DNA of 49,333 bases. Source: Oscillospiraceae bacterium. GTDB taxonomy: Bacteria > Bacillota > Clostridia > Oscillospirales > Oscillospiraceae. Position 1 is the first letter of the stretch. The number at the start of each line of letters is the position of its first letter. A program made the translations under genes and the position numbers. Shown here piece after piece: positions 44,101-49,333 of this stretch. The notes below the pieces were generated by a model. The model was not told the DNA's origin. It searched no databases and saw nothing but the letters and a program-made list of their open reading frames with translations. Location: the NCBI GenBank assembly GCA_020025675.1, contig JAHHRS010000009.1, forward strand, positions 1-49,333. The letters are read 5' to 3'.

Positions 44101-44430
44101 GCACAAAAAGCACAGTTTAATAAAAAGCTGGAGAATTGTACTGTAAGTGGGGAGTTTAAGCCTGATTACGGGTCTATGATAATGGCAGCTACTTTTTCAG
44201 CTGGAGGTACGTTGTTGGGTTTTGGACTAACAATATCAGATACTGTAATGGAAGCAGTTGCAACTGGTTTAACAGGAGGATTATATGCCACTCTTGCAAC
44301 TGCTACTCTAGAAATGAGCACAAGATACTTGTACGGAAATAAGAAACAGGAGACTAAAAGTGTCGGCAAATCTAAGAAGGCACCGCCTTACAGCAGCAGA
44401 TGGGAGCGGGAGATAATCATGATGTGGTAA
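38131..44430 (+). CDS. giant RHS/YD-repeat polymorphic toxin
   Basis: 2099 residues, ATG with GGAGGT 7 bases upstream. No Sec signal peptide or transmembrane helix is at the N-terminus. In order: an N-terminal region with a DNRLRE-like domain (about 330-510), the first YD repeats (from about 690), two carbohydrate-binding-like beta domains (about 868-1185), further YD repeats, then the RHS core closing GYYFDTETGLYYLKGRYYDP...FAYCNNNP...YVDSNGDF (the DPxG-type boundary appears as DSNG). After residue 1909 comes a variable 190-residue C-terminus rich in Gly/Ala hydrophobic segments (GGLIGGLVGAAYGAINAYAA), ending KKAPPYSSRWEREIIMMW. The plan is that of WapA/RHS contact toxins, in which the C-terminus is the toxin. 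Toxicity itself is inferred. Confidence 0.85.
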   Translation: MKYQNDMHDASVAERASAKAELSSIMKQPLRYKASDVLWEIEDRRTLTEKHFHMSDGTEIAVSYEQPVHYMSKNGKLEDIDNRLSLCQQDGTPVISTNVNELSADKLIYKNAAGLADVRLAESSGAEKLASISYGGYTVSLTPQAAVNSSVVRTASAYSNADTIKLCKETIGRLKQPETAIPKDCFEAKVMPQNLTSSVIYNNVFDQTSVEYVIGESSIKENIIIDAPMPTYEYRFIVEAEKLHPVMMDNGGIELKDENNSTIFVIPSGYMFDSDGNSSTEVEYVLEALENGKYLLRVIADAEWINADERTFPVTIDPPVFIQGFYNIETGTLNERYPNGHSGQKATEELGYYSGTGKNCRILVRVNNLPTLPDNSYVVNSSINLYEVAYSDIAMSSLRIQAQALNYNTPTEGYWSLYHTWNDCPPLGSVIDWADVYNKRQFYSWNVTREAIKWYNDPRQNYGICLKACKEGSMNSSSCANVGFASSNTTNAGARPYFVVQYRNCAGLEGYYCYQNHSIQRAGTGYIGDYSGQLTVVKNDLSAASTVNDAGISHVYNSMYSANEYSSFITGASGKYSGMKLGHGWMLDIQQIITAHDGGYLLYADGDGTIHYFSTDGDVYKDEDGLNLTITKSGNDYTLKDKKNNIRYFSNGMLSYHQDANGNRVNYVLNGSGQIVSVTRQNSGESLETIATLNYNSDGYLTTIIDPAGNTTSYSYDSSGRLTGITHPDGTTVTYDYNSNSKLTKAADNESGYSMNYEYNGITGKVSKFYECGTDSTGQVVGASVLVDGTYNGIQSYRHCGANRVLGDGDDIVSHHVLDYFGRTTSSYTTNADMTKIYGASSSAYTANSGTSANNNRVLASSTVGVQSINLLSDAGIENQSSVGAETAPWFFNGGGSAAIASDKVHTGFKAIKVTRSGSDNDSVIGQTVTGLTANGWYILSAYVNTANVTDFGEKGKVYIRSRESTVDEGVSVNWNSDGVNKGWERIYSVVQANASGSITLELVASGISGAVYLDDLQLEESVFGADGTPGPVSLLDDGAMTKQNVWKAWLSQYMSYTTDEKFGSVARLQGDAFECIDVYQDLQLNQPGTQTYLISGWAKASSVPMGGSADAREYDVWVQIYYDGETEPETQTAPFNVDNENWQYVSMPIVPKCPEKTVKWIRVFFTFGRNPNVGLFTDIAFSRQDAQSYKYNSDGELVSVTSSENEEQSFTYSGADIISQVTRGNGKYTYEYDNKHNMTKATNDGVSMSASYSTCGNTSGTTLSATGLADKIITSASYTYNGNLLSAQTDARGNVLRYEYSAPINKQTAQPSAITDALGVVRHAVYNNQNGRLEASDIENTVKLNYGYSKGQMCTMERTGGGKTQTYTMVYDSHGRIIENNVGNRKLASYTYGEKNGPMQSMTYGNGDSVNYEYDALERKTALRYNESKNPAASYAYTTDGTLGRVQDNISGRHCSFNYDALGRLITFVERKDGKGIQRMHAAYDNGGRLASTEYALSPGLSGKFGSARVYGYKYKDEDGSLTSMTLPGSAGFAYTYDALKRLTKRELSLNGTEVMKRELSYLPGDSADKTTLMVSELNNTRNGQIFSRFAYKYDAAGNIISIVESRVRKERRGEEIVGEYLNSDRNYEYDAQGQLVREHCYSRDPLTDDREAYSLCYNFDANGNLLSWGDANKPFVLSYEDAQWPDLLTAFNGKAISYDAIGNPLHWHDGTDFKWVHGRQLASAVNAGKGLEASYTYNVDGLRMSKTVNGVEHKYIWQGYRLLSESCGDTELEFFYDENGKPYSMSYKADANAEPVMYYYVTNLQGDIMSMVDAEGFSVAEYYYNAWGLPMGTLGALAEINPLRYRGYYFDTETGLYYLKGRYYDPFVCRFINADNYQSTGQDILGTNMFAYCNNNPMMYVDSNGDFPWAIFLTATLVGGLIGGLVGAAYGAINAYAAGEDVGIGARYGFIAGLSIGTVLSGGPLIKCIGKVGTVLINTVIAVSLDYKAQKAQFNKKLENCTVSGEFKPDYGSMIMAATFSAGGTLLGFGLTISDTVMEAVATGLTGGLYATLATATLEMSTRYLYGNKKQETKSVGKSKKAPPYSSRWEREIIMMW
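43114..43857 (+). repeat. 744-bp RHS-core repeat, copy 1
   Basis: This segment encodes residues 1662-1909 of the RHS protein. It recurs almost base for base at 45253-45996, a constant offset of 2139 with no indels. Divergence begins straight after the codons for DSNGDF, where the toxin part starts. Confidence 0.93.
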
Positions 44431-44493
44431 TTTGAATTTAAATAGAACAGTGTTGTAGCCAGCCTGTAAATCAGGCTGTAAAGGAGGTCTTCC

Positions 44494-45192
44494 ATGAAAA
44501 TAACAATTCTTCCATCAAAAGGCTTATTTTCGCTTAGTATAGGTGCATTTCTTTTGCCCGCAGGTTTATTATGGGGATGTATAGAAGAGAGATTCTGGTC
44601 TTCTACTGTATTGGAAATTTTGATTGATGTATTTAATGCTCCAGACGTATTCAGTATCATTATGGTTGCTATTGATATAATAATAAGTTTTGCGTTTATA
44701 CCTTTTTTGATTATACTTTTCTTTTATGGTGCACTGGAACTCTTTCTTTTTGCTGGCAGACCGCTTAAATTCTCCGAAGATATGGTCAGCATAGGCTACA
44801 TAAAGAAAAAGCACTATTACAAAAAGAATATTACGGGAATAGGAATTGCAACGGTAATCGATGGTAACTTGAATAGAGAGCCGGTCAAAAACAACGTGTT
44901 CATGCAAAACATGAATAAAATGCAGGGAATATATATTGTTTTCGGAGACTATAAGAAAAGTGACCTTTCCGAATACGGGATTATGACTGTCTGGGAACTG
45001 GTAGAGCTCCACAAGATATTACCTAAAGTGGTAGAGTTTCTTCATAGAGTAGGCCCAAAATATTTGAACACTGACGACACTTCGAATATACAGAGATGCG
45101 ACGGCCTTGTTTGGATGACCTATACAGAGGAAAATTTCCGTTTCCTGCAAAACTGGCTCGGCAGTAAATTTGATGAAGTTACACAGCAGTGA
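44494..45192 (+). CDS. probable membrane immunity protein of the RHS toxin
   Basis: 232 residues. Two strongly hydrophobic N-terminal stretches (about 11-30 and 52-86) are followed by a soluble C-terminal part of about 145 residues. I know no named family. It lies 63 bases after the RHS stop, with AAGGAGG before its ATG. A paralogue (46627-47274) follows the displaced second RHS C-terminus in the same way. The two share a similar N-terminal start (TILPSKGL, LLWGCIEERF), a diverged middle and a near-identical last ~55 residues. The position fits an immunity gene. A hairpin CAGCCTG/CAGGCTG lies just before its ribosome site. Confidence 0.65.
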   Translation: MKITILPSKGLFSLSIGAFLLPAGLLWGCIEERFWSSTVLEILIDVFNAPDVFSIIMVAIDIIISFAFIPFLIILFFYGALELFLFAGRPLKFSEDMVSIGYIKKKHYYKKNITGIGIATVIDGNLNREPVKNNVFMQNMNKMQGIYIVFGDYKKSDLSEYGIMTVWELVELHKILPKVVEFLHRVGPKYLNTDDTSNIQRCDGLVWMTYTEENFRFLQNWLGSKFDEVTQQ

Positions 45193-45202
45193 TTCTAAAG
45201 CC
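45031..45202 (+). repeat. 172-bp immunity-gene 3' repeat, copy 1
   Basis: Covers the 3' end of the first immunity-like gene plus about 10 bases after its stop. It recurs at 47113-47284 (offset 2082) with one or very few differences. The matched ends form one flank of the exchangeable cassette. Confidence 0.9.
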
Positions 45203-45252
45203 TGGATAACAGCAGCAATGGTCAAAGATTCAGCCCCTTTGTCTATAAGTAT

Positions 45253-45996
45253 GATGCAAACGGCAATCTCCTTTCATAGGGTGACGCAAACAAGCCGTTT
45301 GTACTGAGCTATGAAGATGCTCAGTGGCCTGATTTGCTTACAGCCTTCAACGGCAAAGTAATTAGCTACGACGCAATCGGAAATCCTCTGCATTGGCACG
45401 ACGGAACAGACTTCAAATGGGTACACGGAAGGCAGCTTGCAAGCGCTGTGAACGCAGGAAAGGGGCTTGAAGCATCTTATACTTACAACGTGGATGGCTT
45501 GCGTATGAGCAAGACTGTAAACGGGGTAGAGCACAAGTACATCTGGCAGGGCTACAGACTGCTGTCCGAGAGCTGCGGCGACACGGAGCTTGAGTTCTTC
45601 TACGATGAGAACGGCAAGCCTTACTCCATGTCCTATAAAGCAGATGCCAACGCCGAGCCGGTTATGTATTACTATGTAACCAACCTTCAGGGCGACATTA
45701 TGAGCATGGTGGACGCTGAGGGCTTCTCCGTGGCTGAGTATTACTACAACGCATGGGGTCTGCCCATGGGAACGCTTGGCGCACTGGCAGAGATAAACCC
45801 CCTCCGCTACCGTGGCTACTACTTCGACACCGAAACAGGGCTGTACTACCTTAAAGGCCGATACTATGATCCATTCGTGTGCAGATTTATAAATGCCGAT
45901 AACTACCAGAGCACAGGTCAGGATATTCTTGGCACAAATATGTTTGCTTACTGCAACAATAATCCGACGATATACGTTGACAGTAATGGTGATTTT
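45253..45996 (+). repeat. 744-bp RHS-core repeat, copy 2
   Basis: Near-identical to 43114-43857. It differs at scattered bases, including TGG to TAG at 45277-45279, which puts a stop into the RHS frame. It precedes the second, different toxin C-terminus. Confidence 0.93.
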
Positions 45997-46557
45997 GCCA
46001 TTTCAGCATTAGTAGTTAGTGCAATTGTAGGCGGTATAGTTGGTGCAGTATATGGTGCAATAAACGCCTATGCGGCCGGTGAAGATATTCGAACAGGCGC
46101 TATAATTGGAGGGGTTGCCGGATTCTTTGTTGGACTTGTAGGTGGAGTTGCTGGTGCATACAAGACAGCAGTAAAGGTTTTAGGAGCCGCAGTAAATGCT
46201 GCTATTGGGGTAGCCGCTGATTTTATTTCTCAAAGAGAACAATTCAAAATAAAAGTCAAAAATGGCACTGCCAGTGGGAAATTTAAAGTTGATGGTGTTT
46301 CTTTAATTATAGCAGGTTTTCACGCAGCTGCTGGAACTGTTTTGAGTTATGGGCTAACATCAGCAGACACGGCATTCGAAGCAGCTGCAACTGATTTAAC
46401 AGGAGGATTTTTTTCCACGCTTGCAACTGCTACTTCAGAAATGACCATTAGAGGCTTGTATGGTGGTGTTCACCCAAAGACTAAAAGTGCCACCAAACCT
46501 AAGAAGGCCCCACCTTACAGCAGCAGATGGGAGCGGGAGAAAATTATGATGTGGTAA
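45334..46557 (+). CDS. displaced (orphan) RHS core plus alternative toxin C-terminus, without a proper start
   Basis: The frame continues the RHS core but has an in-frame TAG at 45277. Its first possible start is a TTG at 45334 with no ribosome binding site, so it is probably silent as it stands. The core part is near-identical to residues ~1735-1909 of the full protein. The C-terminus (about 186 residues) is a diverged version of the first one: IVGGIVGAVYGAINAYAAGED, ATDLTGGFFSTLATATSEM and the shared end KKAPPYSSRWEREKIMMW. This is the layout of orphan rhs-CT cassettes, which can be joined to the main gene by recombination. Its own immunity-like gene follows. Confidence 0.7.
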   Translation: MLTAFNGKVISYDAIGNPLHWHDGTDFKWVHGRQLASAVNAGKGLEASYTYNVDGLRMSKTVNGVEHKYIWQGYRLLSESCGDTELEFFYDENGKPYSMSYKADANAEPVMYYYVTNLQGDIMSMVDAEGFSVAEYYYNAWGLPMGTLGALAEINPLRYRGYYFDTETGLYYLKGRYYDPFVCRFINADNYQSTGQDILGTNMFAYCNNNPTIYVDSNGDFAISALVVSAIVGGIVGAVYGAINAYAAGEDIRTGAIIGGVAGFFVGLVGGVAGAYKTAVKVLGAAVNAAIGVAADFISQREQFKIKVKNGTASGKFKVDGVSLIIAGFHAAAGTVLSYGLTSADTAFEAAATDLTGGFFSTLATATSEMTIRGLYGGVHPKTKSATKPKKAPPYSSRWEREKIMMW

Positions 46558-46626
46558 TATAAACGTAAAGTAAATATAACAGTGTTGTAGCAAGCTTGCT
46601 ATATAGGCATTAACGGAGGTTTTTCA

Positions 46627-47274
46627 ATGAAAAAAACAATTCTTCCATCAAAAGGCTTAGTTGCTTTTAGTATAGTTGGATTCCTTTTCATCGCAGGTTT
46701 ATTATGGGGATGTATCGAAGAGCGTTTCTTTTATCCTGTGTTATTAGAAATCTTGCTTGATGCAATCAGGACTCCCAGCGTCTTCTATATCTTTATGACC
46801 GTTATGATAATAGCAATGTGCATCCTCTTTATTATAGGGATTGCCATTACTATTTATAGTTCATTAGAACTCGTCATTTTTGCGGGCAGACCTATCAAAT
46901 TTTCTGAAGAGATGATTAGCATAGGCTATATAAAGAAAAAGCTCTATTACAAAAAGAATATTACCGGAATAGGAATTGCCCCGTGGATAGAGGGAAGCAA
47001 GGGACTGGGAATATATATTGCTTTCGGTGATTACAATGAAAGCGATTTCAGCAAATTCGGGATTATGACTGTTTGGGAGCTGGTAGAGTTCCGCAAGGTA
47101 TTACCGAAAGTTGTAGAGTTTCTTCATAGAGCAGGCCCAAAATATTTGAACACTGACGACACTTCGAATATACAGAGATGCGACGGCCTTGTTTGGATGA
47201 CCTATACAGAGGAAAATTTCCGTTTCCTGCAAAACTGGCTCGGCAGTAAATTTGATGAAGTTACACAGCAGTGA
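46627..47274 (+). CDS. probable membrane immunity protein of the displaced cassette
   Basis: 215 residues, AACGGAGGT before the ATG, 69 bases after the orphan cassette. It is the paralogue of the protein at 44494-45192: two hydrophobic stretches (about 11-30 and 52-86), a shorter middle part, and a last ~55 residues identical or nearly so (LNTDDTSNIQRCDGLVWMTY and on). The membrane half differs much more than the soluble end, as expected if it determines which toxin is recognised (inference). Confidence 0.65.
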   Translation: MKKTILPSKGLVAFSIVGFLFIAGLLWGCIEERFFYPVLLEILLDAIRTPSVFYIFMTVMIIAMCILFIIGIAITIYSSLELVIFAGRPIKFSEEMISIGYIKKKLYYKKNITGIGIAPWIEGSKGLGIYIAFGDYNESDFSKFGIMTVWELVEFRKVLPKVVEFLHRAGPKYLNTDDTSNIQRCDGLVWMTYTEENFRFLQNWLGSKFDEVTQQ

Positions 47275-47284
47275 TTCTAAAGCC
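47113..47284 (+). repeat. 172-bp immunity-gene 3' repeat, copy 2
   Basis: Second copy of 45031-45202. It ends just after the stop of the second immunity-like gene, at the same point (GATTCTAAAGCC). Confidence 0.9.
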
Positions 47285-47749
47285 GGATAACAGTCTCAAC
47301 GGCAAATATTCAGTCGCTTTGTCTATAAGATGGTAACATTTGTTTAATCTGAGAAGCTGAGCAGACATCTCAAGTTCTGCAACTCTGTTATTCGCCTGTA
47401 GTACATAGCTGATGCTTAACACTGTAAATTTAAGAAAAAAATACCACCAATCCAAATGGTAAATAGCCCGTATCAGCTTTAACTGATACGGGCTATCTTT
47501 AAAAAATATCATAACTAATAAAATAGAATAAATGTTTTCCTTGCCTATACCGTCCAGCTCACTGCGGCTATTGGGTGCAGTCTTCTTTCTGGAGAAATTG
47601 ATGCGCTTATAAAAATAGCAGATGCTGCAAAGTTCAATATATAGTTTTTATAGGCATACCATGCAGCCGATTTGCCGGTGAGGTAATTCTTAGGGGCGGC
47701 AGGACATGTGATCAATGTATTCTATACGGACGATAAAAAGGAGAAAAAC
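47275..47749. other. intergenic region with a third RHS scar and a terminator
   Basis: 475 bases. 47285-47331 resembles the RHS YD-repeat sequence found after the first immunity gene (AACGGCAAATATTCAG, CGCTTTGTCTATAAG) and then breaks off. A terminator lies at 47464-47500. A frame of about 33 codons ending at 47643 (SGEIDALIKIADAAKF) may be the tail of a lost phage gene; it has no start. Confidence 0.6.
47464..47500 (+). terminator. intrinsic terminator after the second immunity gene
   Basis: A perfect 13-bp stem TAGCCCGTATCAG/CTGATACGGGCTA with a 6-base loop, followed by TCTTT. Confidence 0.8.
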
Positions 47750-48184
47750 ATGAAAGAAATTTGGAACGGCATTCAGATAGTGTGTGCCGCAATCGGAGGC
47801 TGGCTGGCTTATTATCTCGGCGGCTTTGACGGCATGCTATACGCACTCATAGCTTTTGTAGTTGTAGATTACATTACCGGCGTGATGTGTGCTATTGCAG
47901 ATAAAAAGCTTTCCAGTACAGTCGGATTTAAAGGTATATTCAAAAAAATACTGATTTTTATTCTTGTTGGCGTAGCAAATATTTTGGATGTACATGTTAT
48001 AGGTAATGGCAGTGCATTAAGAACAGTGGTAATATTGTTCTACATATCAAATGAGGGCGTTTCTTTATTGGAGAATGCATCACATTTAGGGCTGCCGATT
48101 CCGGAAAATCTCAAGCTTGTACTGGCCCAGCTGCACGATAAGGAGCGTGAAGGTATTGAACCTGCGAAAACTGATATTCACTGA
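47750..48184 (+). CDS. phage holin (TcdE/Holin_4_1-type)
   Basis: 144 residues from the ATG at 47750 (AAAAGGAG 8 bases upstream). Three to four transmembrane helices (NGIQIVCAAIGGWLAYYLGG, LYALIAFVVVDYITGVMCAI, ILIFILVGVANILDV, TVVILFYISNEGVSLLENA). The VVDYITG and YISNEG(I/V)SLLENA motifs mark the phage-lysis / toxin-release holins that include TcdE of Clostridioides difficile. It forms membrane holes that release the adjacent endolysin and, in TcdE-like systems, large proteins without a signal peptide. It overlaps the amidase gene. Confidence 0.9.
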   Translation: MKEIWNGIQIVCAAIGGWLAYYLGGFDGMLYALIAFVVVDYITGVMCAIADKKLSSTVGFKGIFKKILIFILVGVANILDVHVIGNGSALRTVVILFYISNEGVSLLENASHLGLPIPENLKLVLAQLHDKEREGIEPAKTDIH

Positions 48185-49139
48185 AAATGCCTGCTATAAA
48201 GCCGGAAGGACAATAGATGTTAAAGGCATCATGGTACACAGTACGGGAGCAAATAACCCATGGCTTAAACGCTATGTAGGCCCTGATGATGGAGTTCTGG
48301 GTCATAATCCTTATGATAACCACTGGAACCAATACTACCCAGACGGCAGAGCTGTATGCCCTCATGCGTTCATAGGCAAGACCTCAGACGGAAGCATTGC
48401 CACTTATCAGGTTTTGCCGTGGATGCATAGAGCCTGGCACTGCGGCGGAAGAGCAAATGACACCCATATATCCTTTGAAATCTGCGAGGACAGTCTGACA
48501 GATTTAGATTATTTCACTGCTGTTTACAAAGAAGCTGTGGAGCTTTGTGCGTATCTTTGCAATCTTTACGGCCTTACTGAAGAGAATATTATCTGCCATT
48601 CCGAGGGGGCCGGCATGGGTGTTGCATCAAACCACGCTGACGTCATGCACTGGTTTCCCAGATTCGGTAAGAGCATGAATACCTTTAGAGCGGATGTCAA
48701 AGCTCAGCTTGCCGGTGATAATAAGGGTGGCGAGGATTTGCCGGCTGAAGAGCCACATGAAAACACAGCGCAAGCAATCAAGCCGGGTGACCTTGTAAGA
48801 ATTACAGGAGATCACTATTACAACGGAAGCACAATTCCACAGTGGGTGCGCAGACTTAACTGGTATGTACTGGAAACAAACGGAGACAGAGCCGTTATCA
48901 GTGAGGATGAAGGTCGTATATACAGGATTGAATCTCCTGTACATATTGCAGATATTCAGCCGGTGTTATCAGAGCCTTCAAAGACTCAGATTGTACATAC
49001 AGTAGCCAGTGGTGATACCCTTTGGAATATAGCCCAGCATTATCTGGGTGACGGTAAAAGGTACCCTGAAATAAAAAAACTTAACAACCTCAACTCAGAT
49101 GTTATACATACAGGCTTTCAGCTGAACATACCTAATTAA
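48156..49139 (+). CDS. N-acetylmuramoyl-L-alanine amidase (endolysin) with LysM domain
   Basis: About 327 residues if started at the TTG at 48156 (AAGGAG 10 bases upstream). A GTG at 48147 is the alternative, and neither is certain. The N-terminal Amidase_2/PGRP-type domain has KGIMVHSTGANNP (first zinc His), HWNQYYPDGR, HRAWHCGG and ISFEICED. ICHSEGA and the late HADVMHWFPRFG carry the remaining catalytic and zinc residues. An SH3-like stretch follows (KPGDLVRITGDHYYNG), then a C-terminal LysM (HTVASGDTLWNIAQHYLGDG...LNIPN). It cleaves the peptide from peptidoglycan. The start overlaps the holin end by 29 bases, typical of a lysis cassette. Confidence 0.88.
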   Translation: MNLRKLIFTENACYKAGRTIDVKGIMVHSTGANNPWLKRYVGPDDGVLGHNPYDNHWNQYYPDGRAVCPHAFIGKTSDGSIATYQVLPWMHRAWHCGGRANDTHISFEICEDSLTDLDYFTAVYKEAVELCAYLCNLYGLTEENIICHSEGAGMGVASNHADVMHWFPRFGKSMNTFRADVKAQLAGDNKGGEDLPAEEPHENTAQAIKPGDLVRITGDHYYNGSTIPQWVRRLNWYVLETNGDRAVISEDEGRIYRIESPVHIADIQPVLSEPSKTQIVHTVASGDTLWNIAQHYLGDGKRYPEIKKLNNLNSDVIHTGFQLNIPN

Positions 49140-49144
49140 AAACC

Positions 49145-49180
49145 AGCCCATCAAGGAGAAATCCTTGATGGGCTATTTTA
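49145..49180 (+). terminator. intrinsic terminator of the lysis cassette
   Basis: A perfect 13-bp stem AGCCCATCAAGGA/TCCTTGATGGGCT with a GAAA tetraloop, followed by ATTTTA. Confidence 0.88.
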
Positions 49181-49278
49181 AAAGGAGCTTTAGACTTAAT
49201 GTTTAACTGATCCGAGAGTAAATTCCAGAGCTGTGAAGGACTAAACATAACTTTCTTTTATTTTCTTCAAGGCTCTTA

Positions 49279-49333
49279 TGAACTGCACCCCAAAAGTTAG
49301 ACATTATGATATAATACTAACAGAAGGGGTGAT
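49279..49333 (+). mobile_element. left end of an IS3-family (IS150-like) element, cut by the window edge
   Basis: The sequence TGAACTGCACCCCAAAAG followed by TTAGACA is characteristic of the terminal repeats of IS3-family elements in Firmicutes. A -10 TATAAT (49310-49315) and a GGGGTGAT ribosome site follow, as expected before the first transposase frame. The transposase itself lies outside the window, so the call is provisional. Confidence 0.55.

Noticed and set aside
38131..47331. CRISPR or integron-like cassette array
   Set aside because: The repeats are long coding segments (744 and 172 bp). No short regular repeats, attC-like sites or integrase gene are seen.

Overview
The window looks like a chromosomal stretch of an anaerobic, endospore-forming member of the Clostridia (Bacillota). 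The pointers are spoIIR, strong AGGAGG ribosome binding sites with occasional TTG/GTG starts, LCAC-type lipoproteins, an AgrA/AgrC-like pair, and a ferredoxin-type energy-converting [NiFe] hydrogenase. Genus cannot be decided from the sequence alone.

Left part (1-12.4 kb, core genome): a five-tRNA operon (Gly-Arg-His-Gln-Lys, minus strand) with its own promoter; a membrane-anchored Ig-like surface protein; ispE; spoIIR; a fumarylacetoacetase-family hydrolase; an O-antigen-ligase-like membrane protein; an OmpR-type two-component system divergent from a small PepSY protein; and a LysR regulator divergent from a sodium:neurotransmitter-type symporter.

Middle (12.6-25.7 kb): one long co-directional operon, hypF-hypC-hypD-hypE, hydrogenase NuoC-like and large subunits, hypA, an Mrp-type antiporter module (E, F, G, B/MbhD, MbhE, MbhF, C, D), then NuoH-like, small and ferredoxin-like subunits. 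Both CxxC motifs of the large subunit are intact, so this is an Mbh-type H2-evolving, ion-pumping complex and not an Mbs/Mbx relative. The large subunit ends directly after its C-terminal CxxCxxR, so it should need no maturation protease, and none is present. hypB is also absent from the window. A tandem pair of CorC/HlyC-type CBS membrane proteins, a lipoprotein and the initiator tRNA follow.

Right part (29.8-49.3 kb, accessory): a patchwork island. It opens with a truncated MATE-like gene start, then an AgrA/AgrC-like pair without agrB or agrD, a decayed secreted-protein gene and a decayed IS21 istB, then a large solute-binding-like lipoprotein and a peptidoglycan-binding protein. The most striking unit is at 37.1-49.1 kb: a frameshifted phage tail-fibre gene, a 2099-residue RHS/YD-repeat protein without signal peptide, a membrane immunity-like gene, a displaced start-less second RHS C-terminal cassette with its own immunity-like gene, a scar of a third copy, and a phage holin plus amidase. 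I read this as an RHS polymorphic toxin locus with a recombinable spare toxin/immunity cassette, carried on phage-derived delivery or release genes. The window ends in what looks like the left end of an IS3-family element.

Limits: all family assignments come from reading motifs, not from searches. Promoters are consensus matches by eye.
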